DNA of 64,000 bases from SIG435 sp045530725 (GTDB taxonomy: Bacteria > Bacillota > Clostridia > UMGS1810). The DNA is taken from the NCBI GenBank assembly GCA_045530725.1, contig JAZSCT010000034.1, positions 1-64,000 on the forward strand, in the 5' to 3' direction. The notes under the pieces are model-generated. The model was given only the letters and a program-made list of their open reading frames with translations. It searched no databases and was not told where the DNA came from. The position numbers and the translations under genes were made by a program. This document shows positions 53,186 to 60,656 of this stretch, one piece after another (within the stretch, counting starts at the first letter, position 1; every line of letters begins with the position of its first letter).

Positions 53186-54808
53186 TCAACTAATATTGAA
53201 ATTGTTGGGGAAATTTTTTGACAAATCTTTAAGTTCGGAAAAAATCCCTTCATCATTGTCATCGCTACCTTTGTCAAAGGTAATATTTATATTGACAGAA
53301 ATCTGGAATTTTTCTTGTATAGCCTGGCAAATAAGATTCTTTGCATCAGTCTGGTTGAGTTTCATATAATTTTCGTGATTTTCAACGCAAATATAAATCT
53401 CATCATTTTTTGTATAAAAGGATGAACCCATAAGGGCTGTGCATATCTCTATGTGACCGTTAGCAAACATCCATCCGTTGATTTCGTCCTTGTTGAGCAC
53501 AATATCTTCCATAGAAGATACAGATGAATCAGAAGAAACAGTTGCACTTGTTTCTACCTCTTCAACATCAGGCTCATAAACTTCTGTTTTTTCTTTTGCA
53601 GGACAAGAATCCTCTTTGGAAACAGTAGTATTAACGGATTGAACATTTACATTGAAACTTCCCTCAGATATATTCTTTTCCAAAGTGGCTATCCTTGCAA
53701 GAAGAGCCTCTTTTGAATCAGAAAATCTGGGATCAGTCATACGGATAAGGGAAAGTTCACACAGAGCCTTTACATTGGATGAAAACTTTATATTATTTGA
53801 CAATTCATTTGTGATTTCAATAGCATGGGAAAGTTTTTCCAATGTAAACTTATCTGCAACTTCTCTTATCTCTGCATTTCTCTTATTTCCTGCACCAAGG
53901 ACTTTGTCAGAATCGGTACACTTGGAAATCATAATATTTCTTAGTGCAACCATCATAGAAGAAGTGAAATTGTCGATGTTTTTCCCCTCTCTTATAAGTG
54001 CATCAAAGGCTTCTATAACACCTTTTACATTTTCCTCAGCAATAAGAGAACAGATGTTGTATATAAATCTGTCATCTATTCCGCCTACAATCCCTACAAC
54101 ATCTTCGTAAGAAAGGTCATTATCCTTAAATGCAAGGCATTGATCAAGGATGCTCAGAGCATCTCTCATAGAGCCGTTTCCCAGATATGATACATAATTA
54201 ATTGCATCGTCAGATACAATAATATTTTCTTCTTTTAATATATATCTGATTCTGTCGGCAATTTCAATCTCGCCGATGGTCTTGAAATCAAATCTCTGAC
54301 ATCTTGAAAGGATGGTTGCGGGAACTTTGTGTACTTCTGTTGTGGCAAGAATAAACACCACTCCCTGAGGTGGCTCTTCAAGGGTCTTTAGAAGTGCATT
54401 GAATGCACCTGCAGAAAGCATATGAACTTCGTCAATGATATAAACTTTGTATTTTGCAACGGTTGATACATATTGTATCTGTTCAATAATCTGTCGGATA
54501 TTATCTACGCCTGTGTGTGAAGCGGCGTCCATTTCCACCACATCAAGAATAGTCTCATCGAGAATCCCCTTACACATTTCACATTGATTGCATGGATTCC
54601 CGTCTGTGGATTGGGTACAGTTGATTGCTCTTGCAAATATCCTTGCGCTTGAAGTCTTACCTGTACCTCTTGTACCTGTAAAAAGATATGCATGAGCAGT
54701 TTTGTTGCCGATAATTTCATTTTTTAATGTAGTGGTTATATGTTCCTGACCGCACACATCATCGAAAACAAGCGGTCTCCACTTTCTGTATAGTGCTTTG
54801 TAAGCCAT
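53186..54808 (-). CDS. dnaX: DNA polymerase III subunit gamma/tau
   Basis: A 540-residue clamp-loader ATPase. MAYKALYRKWRPLVFDDVCGQEH starts the protein; Walker A is GTRGTGKTS, a zinc knuckle follows (CTQ..CNQCEMC), Walker B is IIDEVHMLS and the SRC motif is LSRCQRFDF. The tau-like C-terminal part (after 370) is poorly conserved. The ATG at 54808 follows GAGAGGTGC; the frame runs 219 nt further upstream, but that part covers a DNA repeat and is not supported. It lies downstream of the SRP RNA, as in Bacillus. Confidence 0.95.
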   Translation of the reverse strand: MAYKALYRKWRPLVFDDVCGQEHITTTLKNEIIGNKTAHAYLFTGTRGTGKTSSARIFARAINCTQSTDGNPCNQCEMCKGILDETILDVVEMDAASHTGVDNIRQIIEQIQYVSTVAKYKVYIIDEVHMLSAGAFNALLKTLEEPPQGVVFILATTEVHKVPATILSRCQRFDFKTIGEIEIADRIRYILKEENIIVSDDAINYVSYLGNGSMRDALSILDQCLAFKDNDLSYEDVVGIVGGIDDRFIYNICSLIAEENVKGVIEAFDALIREGKNIDNFTSSMMVALRNIMISKCTDSDKVLGAGNKRNAEIREVADKFTLEKLSHAIEITNELSNNIKFSSNVKALCELSLIRMTDPRFSDSKEALLARIATLEKNISEGSFNVNVQSVNTTVSKEDSCPAKEKTEVYEPDVEEVETSATVSSDSSVSSMEDIVLNKDEINGWMFANGHIEICTALMGSSFYTKNDEIYICVENHENYMKLNQTDAKNLICQAIQEKFQISVNINITFDKGSDDNDEGIFSELKDLSKNFPNNFNIS

Positions 54809-54862
54809 ATTGCACCTCTCATTAAATAAAATTTGTACTTTATGTTTATATTTAAAACTAAG

Positions 54863-54990
54863 AGTGATTGAAAACAGAAAAACTTTGTCAAAGAAGGAAA
54901 AAGCGCAGTTAATCTTTGAGTACTTACGAGCATTTTGACGAACTTCTAGCGGAGTTTTTACGTTTTCAAAACATATGAAGTTGTTTTGTT
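54863..54990. repeat. Direct repeat, copy 1 (about 130 bp)
   Basis: This copy begins AGTGATTGAAAACAGAAAAAC and ends near AACATATGAAGTTG. It is nearly identical to the copy at 55038-55170, 175 bp to its right, with differences such as GCGCAGTTAATC versus GCACAGTGAATA. It lies between dnaX and the SRP RNA. The sequence is read by no convincing gene. Confidence 0.85.
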
Positions 54991-55037
54991 CCGTTAAACC
55001 TGAATGAGTAACAAAATATGGTAGCATATGTTAACGA

Positions 55038-55170
55038 AGTGATTGAAAACAGAAAAAACTTTGTCAAAGAAGGAAAAAGCACAGTGAATACTTTGTGTAT
55101 TCACGAGCATTTTGACGAACTTTGGCGGAGTTTTTACGTTTTCAAAACATATGATAATATATTTTGTTAC
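55038..55170. repeat. Direct repeat, copy 2 (about 130 bp)
   Basis: Second copy of the element at 54863. On the plus strand this copy is open as EVIENRKNFVKEGKSTVNTL and onward, whereas copy 1 has stops in the same frame, so coding is doubtful. It may be a dispersed, non-autonomous element; other genomic copies would show that. Confidence 0.85.
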
Positions 55171-55179
55171 GAATATTTA

Positions 55180-55453
55180 AAAAGCCGTACGATTGAAAAT
55201 CGAAATACCGTCATCGCACGCTTTCTTATAAAACGACTCAGACCAAGCGACCTTGTGTCACATACAGAAAACTGCTTACGGCTGCTTGGTTCCCCACCTG
55301 ACCGGGTTCACAATCACCATATTGCACAAGACTTGATCATCAACACCGTCTCATAAGTGCTGCTACAATGAAGATAATCCTCAAATCAATCATCACCCTT
55401 GCTATAGCGGGTTGCAAGTTCAGGGCACCGCTACCGCCCCGGTTGTACGACTG
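55180..55453 (-). ncRNA. ffs: Signal recognition particle RNA, large Firmicutes type
   Basis: About 274 nt. The 5' Alu-like domain reads GTAGCGGTGCCCTG followed by a CCGCTATAGCAAGGG block, matching Bacillus scRNA. The SRP54-binding helix 8 region reads GGTCAGGTGGGGAACCAAGCAGCC. The ends pair: AGTCGTAC at 5' with GTACGGCT at 3', followed by TTTTT. This large form with an Alu domain is used by Bacilli and Clostridia. It sits directly upstream of dnaX, the classic Bacillus position. Confidence 0.95.
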
Positions 55454-55459
55454 AAATCT

Positions 55460-55488
55460 ATTATACACTATCGATATAAATATTTCAA
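55460..55488 (-). promoter_or_regulatory. SRP RNA promoter
   Basis: TTGAAA (55488-55483) and TATAAT (55465-55460) on the minus strand with a 17-nt spacer; start predicted at about 55453, matching the first paired base of the RNA. Confidence 0.85.
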
Positions 55489-55507
55489 GTGATATTTTGT
55501 ATTTTTA

Positions 55508-55538
55508 CAAAAAAACTGCCTTGCTGATGCAAGGCAGT
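55508..55538 (-). terminator. secG terminator
   Basis: ACTGCCTTGC and GCAAGGCAGT with a 4-nt loop, followed on the minus strand by TTTTTTT. It separates secG from the SRP RNA promoter. Confidence 0.9.
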
Positions 55539-55550
55539 AACAAGTCGTTC

Positions 55551-55793
55551 TTATTTAAGTACCAATGAAAGTACAAGCGAAAGAATAAGGAACAATGTAG
55601 CAGAGATTGTTGTGATTCTGGAAAGCATTGCATCCATAGTTCTTGCTTTATTTTTTCCGAAGAATGTTTCTGCACCGCCGGAAATAGCACCTGAAAGACC
55701 AGCGCTCTTACCCTGTTGCATAAGAACAGAAATAATCAACACAATTGCAAGAATAACCTGAATAACGATAAGAATTGTTTTTAATGTACCCAT
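55551..55793 (-). CDS. secG: Preprotein translocase subunit SecG
   Basis: An 80-residue Sec channel subunit with two transmembrane helices (about 4-24 and 57-78) joined by the conserved loop LMQQGKSAGLSGAISGGAETFFGKNK. Length matches Firmicutes SecG. AGAGAGG precedes the ATG. It is monocistronic, with its own promoter and terminator, beside the SRP RNA, so two export components are neighbours. Confidence 0.96.
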   Translation of the reverse strand: MGTLKTILIVIQVILAIVLIISVLMQQGKSAGLSGAISGGAETFFGKNKARTMDAMLSRITTISATLFLILSLVLSLVLK

Positions 55794-55837
55794 ATTTATA
55801 ACCTCTCTTTAAGTAATTTTATCTAACGAACTACGCT

Positions 55838-55866
55838 ATTATAACATACTAATTTATAAAAATCAA
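55838..55866 (-). promoter_or_regulatory. secG promoter
   Basis: TTGATT (55866-55861) and TATAAT (55843-55838) on the minus strand, 17-nt spacer. Confidence 0.8.
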
Positions 55867-55964
55867 GTAGATTTTTGAATATTTTAGCAAAATAAGAAAA
55901 CAATTCTTCTCGCTAACCATTTATTATATATAATGAAACAAATATTAAATCTAAATTACAAATC

Positions 55965-55994
55965 TTGACAACAACATATTGTATAAGTTAAAAT
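55965..55994 (+). promoter_or_regulatory. Topoisomerase operon promoter
   Basis: TTGACA (55965-55970) and TAAAAT (55989-55994), 18-nt spacer, about 33 nt before the first start codon. Confidence 0.65.
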
Positions 55995-56026
55995 AAGTGC
56001 ATACGAAATATACAGGTGGTGCAGTA

Positions 56027-58009
56027 ATGGCAAACAAAAAAACCGAATATACAAACGAAAGTATATCCATGCTTAAAGGTGCCGACAGAGTCAGACTCAG
56101 ACCGTCGGTTATTTTTGGTTCTGACGGACTGGAAGGTTGTGAGCATGCTTTCTTTGAAATCCTGTCCAACTCTATCGACGAAGCAAGAGAAGGCTACGGA
56201 AATGTAATCGAAGTAAAAAGATATCTTGATAAGTCAATAGAAGTGACAGATATGGGACGTGGAATTCCTCTGGACTTCAATACAAAAGAAAACAGATATA
56301 ACTGGGAACTTGTGTTTACAGAACTGTATGCAGGCGGTAAATACAATACAAACTCAGGCGAAAACTACGAATACAGCCTTGGTCTTAACGGTCTTGGTGC
56401 ATGTGCCACACAGTATGCATCAGAGTATATGGATGTATGTGTATATCGTGACGGATATAAATATGAACTTCACTTTGAAAAAGGTGTGAATGTTGGCGGA
56501 CTCAAAAAAGAGGAATGCACCTACCGACACACCAAATCACAGATCCGCTGGCTTCCTGATTTGGATGTATTTACAAATATAGATATTCCGCTTGAATTTT
56601 ATCACGATGTACTGAAAAAGCAGGCTATTGTAAATAAAGGAATACTTTTTAAATTCAAAAACGAAGTGTCCCCTATGCGATATGAAGAAACAGAATACAT
56701 ATATAATGATGGTATTCTTGATTATGTAAAGGAAACTGCATCCGACAAATCACTTACTCTGCCTGTGTACTACGAATGTGAAAAGAAAGGCCGTGACAGA
56801 GAGGATAAAGATGATTATAAAGTAAAACTTTCTGTTGCATTTTGTTTTTCAAATCAGAATGTACTTCTTGAGTATTTCCACAATTCAAGTTTTCTTGAAC
56901 ATGGCGGTTCTCCTGACAAAGCGGTAACAAACGCTTTTGTCTATGCTATTGATAAATATCTTAAGCAAACAAATAAATATACAAAAAACGAATCCAAGAT
57001 TACCTTTGGCGACGTAAAAGACTGTCTGATACTTGTATCAAACTCTTTTTCAACCTTTACAAGTTATGAAAACCAGACAAAAAAAGCCATAAATAACCCT
57101 TTTATTGCAGAAGCAATGACAGAGTTTTTGCGATCTGAACTCGAATTCTATTTTATCGAAAACAAAATGGAAGCAGAAAAAATTGCAAATCAGGTGCTTA
57201 TCAACAAACGAAGCCGTGAGCATGCAGAAAAATCAAGATTAAACATCGCCAAGAAATTAAGTGGAAGCATAGATGTAACAAACAAAGTAGCCAAATTTGT
57301 TGACTGTCGTACAAAGGATGTATCAAGAAGAGAACTGTACATAGTAGAAGGTGACTCTGCATTGGGCTCCTGTAAGATGGCAAGAGACTCAGAATTTCAG
57401 GCTATAATGCCTGTAAGAGGTAAGATTCTTAACTGTCTCAAAGCAAGTTACGACAAAATATTCAAATCGGAAATTATCGTAGATCTTCTGAAAGTAATGG
57501 GTTGCGGTGTAGAAATCAGCATAAAGGGCAACAAAAACCTGTCCGAATTTGATATAAACAATCTACGTTGGGACAAGATAATCATCTGTACCGATGCGGA
57601 TGTTGACGGATTTCAGATAAGAACACTCATCCTTGCTATGCTTTATCGTCTCACTCCTACCCTTATCAAAGAAGGAAAGGCATTTATTGCAGAATCACCA
57701 CTTTTTGAAATCACTCACAAAAACGAAACATATTTTGCATATACAGAAAAAGAAAAATCCGATATCATTAAAACCTTCGACGGAAAATATACAATTCAGC
57801 GTTCTAAAGGTCTCGGTGAAAATGAACCTGAAATGATGTCAAAAACAACAATGAACCCCGAAACCAGACGCCTTATCAAGGTAACACAGGAAGAAGCAGA
57901 AGAAACTGCCAGAATATTCGACATTCTTCTGGGTGATGATCTTAACGGAAGAAAAGACTACATCACACAGTACGGAAAAGATTATCTTGATATGCTTGAT
58001 TTAAGTTAA
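56027..58009 (+). CDS. Divergent type IIA topoisomerase subunit B (GyrB/ParE-like)
   Basis: A 660-residue ATPase subunit. The GHKL domain has EILSNSIDEAREG (Mg/ATP site), TDMGRGIPLDF and YSLGLNGLGACATQY. The transducer region has YFHNSSFLEHGGSPDKAVT where GyrB and ParE normally read REGGTH, a clear departure. The Toprim domain has VEGDSALGSCKM and TDADVDGFQIRTLIL, and the tail has SKGLGENEPEMMSKTTMNPETRR. All metal-binding acidic residues are present. The ATG at 56027 follows CAGGTGG. Encoded with an A subunit 18 nt downstream; probably a topoisomerase IV-like decatenase distinct from the main gyrase. Confidence 0.9.
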   Translation: MANKKTEYTNESISMLKGADRVRLRPSVIFGSDGLEGCEHAFFEILSNSIDEAREGYGNVIEVKRYLDKSIEVTDMGRGIPLDFNTKENRYNWELVFTELYAGGKYNTNSGENYEYSLGLNGLGACATQYASEYMDVCVYRDGYKYELHFEKGVNVGGLKKEECTYRHTKSQIRWLPDLDVFTNIDIPLEFYHDVLKKQAIVNKGILFKFKNEVSPMRYEETEYIYNDGILDYVKETASDKSLTLPVYYECEKKGRDREDKDDYKVKLSVAFCFSNQNVLLEYFHNSSFLEHGGSPDKAVTNAFVYAIDKYLKQTNKYTKNESKITFGDVKDCLILVSNSFSTFTSYENQTKKAINNPFIAEAMTEFLRSELEFYFIENKMEAEKIANQVLINKRSREHAEKSRLNIAKKLSGSIDVTNKVAKFVDCRTKDVSRRELYIVEGDSALGSCKMARDSEFQAIMPVRGKILNCLKASYDKIFKSEIIVDLLKVMGCGVEISIKGNKNLSEFDINNLRWDKIIICTDADVDGFQIRTLILAMLYRLTPTLIKEGKAFIAESPLFEITHKNETYFAYTEKEKSDIIKTFDGKYTIQRSKGLGENEPEMMSKTTMNPETRRLIKVTQEEAEETARIFDILLGDDLNGRKDYITQYGKDYLDMLDLS

Positions 58010-58027
58010 GAAAGGAGCCCCGGGGAT

Positions 58028-60205
58028 ATGTTTAATCATACAGAACAGAAAATTACAGATACACTCAAAGAAAACTATATGCCTTATGCAATGAGTGTAA
58101 TAATATCAAGAGCCATCCCTGAAATAGATGGTTTCAAGCCTTCCCACAGAAAACTCCTTTATACTATGTACAAAATAGGACTTCTGTCAGGTCCTCGTAA
58201 AAAGAGTGCCTATGTTGTAGGCGAAGTAATGAAACTTAACCCTCACGGCGATCAGGCTATATATGAAACAATGGTGAGACTTACAAGAGGCAACGAATGT
58301 CTCCTGCATCCATTTGTTGATTCAAAGGGAAACTTTGCAAAACAGTATTCTAGAGATATGGCTTTTGCCGCATCACGATATACTGAAGTAAAACTTGAAG
58401 AATTTTCTAAAGAAATATTCAAAGATATTGATAAGAACACAGTTGATTTTCAGGACAGTTATGACGGCACTATGAAAGAGCCTGTTTTACTTCCTGTTAC
58501 ATTTCCCAATATACTTGTCAACCCGAATCAGGGTATCGCTGTGGGTATGGCAAGTTGTATTGCAAGTTTCAACTTAAAAGAAGTCTGTGAAACAACTATT
58601 GCATATCTCAAGAATGAAAAATGCGATATCATGGAAACACTTCTTGCACCTGACTTTTCTACAGGTGCGCAGATTATATATAACAAAGAACAACTTGCTT
58701 CTATATATGATACAGGAAGAGGAAGTTTCAAACTGAGAGCGAAATACCGCTATGACAAAAAGAACTCTCTCATAGAAGTCTATGAAATTCCATATACAAC
58801 AACTACCGAGGCCATCATGGACAAGGTTATTGAACTGATAAAACTTGGAAAAATCAAAGAAATAACAGATATGAGAGACGAAACCGATCTTTCGGGTCTC
58901 AAACTTACAATAGACATAAAGAGAAATGCAAATCCTGATACTCTTATGCAGAAACTTTATAAACTCACACCTTTGGAGGATTCATTCTCATGTAACTTCA
59001 ACATTCTTATAGGAACCACCCCAAAGGTGATGGGAATCAAGGAGATTCTTAAGAACTGGTCGGAATTCAGAATCGGATGTATCACCAGAAAAATCAAATT
59101 TGATATAAACAAACTTACAATGAGACTTCACCTTCTGGAAGGTCTCAAAAAGATACTTCTCGACATTGACAAAGCCATCAAAATCATACGTAATACAGAA
59201 AAAGATGATGACGTAATCCCTAACCTTATGATCGGCTTTGATATAGACGAAATTCAGGCGCAGCATATCGCAGAAATCAAACTCCGCAATCTTAATAAAC
59301 AGTACATTATAAACAAACTGAACGAGATTGATCAGATTGTGGATGAACTTGACAGACTGAATTCCATCATCTCAAGCGAAAAAGAAATCAAAAAACTGAT
59401 AATCGCTGAACTGAAAGACATCATCAAAAAATACGGCAGAGAAAGAAAGACAGAAATCATCACAGCAGATGAAATTGTTGAAATTAAAATGGAAGATACA
59501 ATTCCCGATTATAACCTGAAAATCTTCCTTACAAAAGAAAGTTATCTTAAAAAAGTAACTGCAGTAAGTCTCCGTTCAGGCGGTGTACACAAACTTAAAG
59601 AAAATGACGAAATCATTCTTGAGCAGGAGGCTACCAACAGAAGTGAACTTATAATGTTTACCGACAAAGCAAACGCATACAAAATGAAACTTTCTGAAAT
59701 AGCCGACTGCAAAGCAAGTGACTGGGGACACTTCACCCCTAATCTTACTGAAATGGAAGATGAAGAAAAAGCAATATTTGCTGTGGCAACTACTGATTAT
59801 TCAGGAGATATGCTCTTCTTCTTCGAAAACGGAAAGGTTTCTCGAGTACCTCTTAAAGCATATGAAACAAAAACCAACAGAAGAAAACTTATCAAAGCAT
59901 TCAACGATAAGTCAAAGGTTGTATGTGCACTTTATATCAAAGAAGACTGTGATATAGTTCTATACAGTTCTATAGACAAACTTCTGGTATTTAATTCTAA
60001 ACACATTGTGGCAAAAGCGGCAAAACATGCTCAGGGTGTTACTGTTATGAATCTAAAAAAGAAAAGTACCCTTACAAATGCTGTAACAGTTGACAAGGCA
60101 AACCTTGCTGACCCCGAAAGTTACAGAGCAAGGGCACTTCCTGCTACAGGTTATTACATCAAGGACGAGGATTCAACTACTCCACAACTGAATTTATTCG
60201 AATAA
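58028..60205 (+). CDS. Divergent type IIA topoisomerase subunit A (GyrA/ParC-like)
   Basis: A 725-residue DNA-cleaving subunit. The breakage-reunion domain has PEIDGFKPSHRKLLY, RKKSAYVVGEVMKLNPHGDQ and the catalytic Tyr118 in AASRYTEVKL. In the quinolone-binding helix the GyrA Ser83 position is Gln76 and the Asp87 position is Glu80. A coiled-coil tower (about 350-480) precedes a shortened beta-pinwheel C-terminal domain without a GyrA box. The last residues, TPQLNLFE, contain QLNLF, like the beta-clamp-binding pentapeptide. AAAGGAG precedes the ATG. Forms a complex with the upstream B subunit. Confidence 0.9.
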   Translation: MFNHTEQKITDTLKENYMPYAMSVIISRAIPEIDGFKPSHRKLLYTMYKIGLLSGPRKKSAYVVGEVMKLNPHGDQAIYETMVRLTRGNECLLHPFVDSKGNFAKQYSRDMAFAASRYTEVKLEEFSKEIFKDIDKNTVDFQDSYDGTMKEPVLLPVTFPNILVNPNQGIAVGMASCIASFNLKEVCETTIAYLKNEKCDIMETLLAPDFSTGAQIIYNKEQLASIYDTGRGSFKLRAKYRYDKKNSLIEVYEIPYTTTTEAIMDKVIELIKLGKIKEITDMRDETDLSGLKLTIDIKRNANPDTLMQKLYKLTPLEDSFSCNFNILIGTTPKVMGIKEILKNWSEFRIGCITRKIKFDINKLTMRLHLLEGLKKILLDIDKAIKIIRNTEKDDDVIPNLMIGFDIDEIQAQHIAEIKLRNLNKQYIINKLNEIDQIVDELDRLNSIISSEKEIKKLIIAELKDIIKKYGRERKTEIITADEIVEIKMEDTIPDYNLKIFLTKESYLKKVTAVSLRSGGVHKLKENDEIILEQEATNRSELIMFTDKANAYKMKLSEIADCKASDWGHFTPNLTEMEDEEKAIFAVATTDYSGDMLFFFENGKVSRVPLKAYETKTNRRKLIKAFNDKSKVVCALYIKEDCDIVLYSSIDKLLVFNSKHIVAKAAKHAQGVTVMNLKKKSTLTNAVTVDKANLADPESYRARALPATGYYIKDEDSTTPQLNLFE

Positions 60206-60210
60206 AAAAT

Positions 60211-60244
60211 AAAGGTGGTAAGTCCATAAGGATTTACCACCTTT
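60211..60244. terminator. Terminator after the topoisomerase operon
   Basis: AAAGGTGGTAAGTCC pairs with GGATTTACCACCTTT around ATAA; flanking A/T runs allow use from both sides. Confidence 0.85.
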
Positions 60245-60247
60245 AAA

Positions 60248-60586
60248 TTATGCAAAGATTGATTTAAGAAATACAATACTTTCAGGAAGGTCACTTTCAA
60301 AGTCAGTTGTCTTTCCTTCGATACTCATATTTCCATCATAGCCGATTTCTTTTAATACTTTTACAACTTTTGTATAATCATATGAGTCTTCTTTCTTCGG
60401 GAAGAATCTGCCATCAGGGTTTGCTATAAGGAAATGCTTAAGATTTACAGAGTTAATAATGTTGGTCTTCCATGACTCCAATGGTTCGATAACAATCATC
60501 ATATTGTACTTCGCAGCAATCTCATCTGCAATAAAAGAAGCCTTCTCAAACTGTTTGAGACAAAGTTCCGTATCTTTTGTTAAGTA
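60248..60586 (-). pseudogene. Sugar phosphate isomerase/epimerase remnant
   Basis: The open frame begins after a TAG at 60589-60587 and reads YLTKDTELCLKQFEKASFIA, then MMIVIEPLESWKTNIINSV, directly joined to NLKHFLIANPDGRFFP, then GYDGNMSIEGKT and the final FLKSIFA. The first part matches the middle and the second the C-terminus of xylose-isomerase-like TIM barrels (AP endonuclease 2 family). About two strand-helix units between them are missing and the N-terminal half is gone. An ATG at 60502 exists, but the encoded 84-residue piece cannot fold as the full barrel. Hence a decayed gene. Confidence 0.72.
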
Positions 60587-60656
60587 CTAACACAAACAAA
60601 TTTATTAATCAATGTGCAAAATTGCTCTCTGTATATCAAAAATTACACAATATTGC

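Noticed and set aside
54809..55027. N-terminal extension of DnaX
   Set aside because: The extension translates the DNA repeat. The conserved start MAYKALYRKWRP with a good ribosome site lies at 54808.
55018..55356. 112-codon protein on the plus strand
   Set aside because: Its second half is antisense to the SRP RNA and its first half is the repeat copy whose twin has stops.
60248..60502. Intact 84-residue gene
   Set aside because: The homologous frame continues upstream of the ATG at 60502 and has an internal deletion, so it is a remnant.
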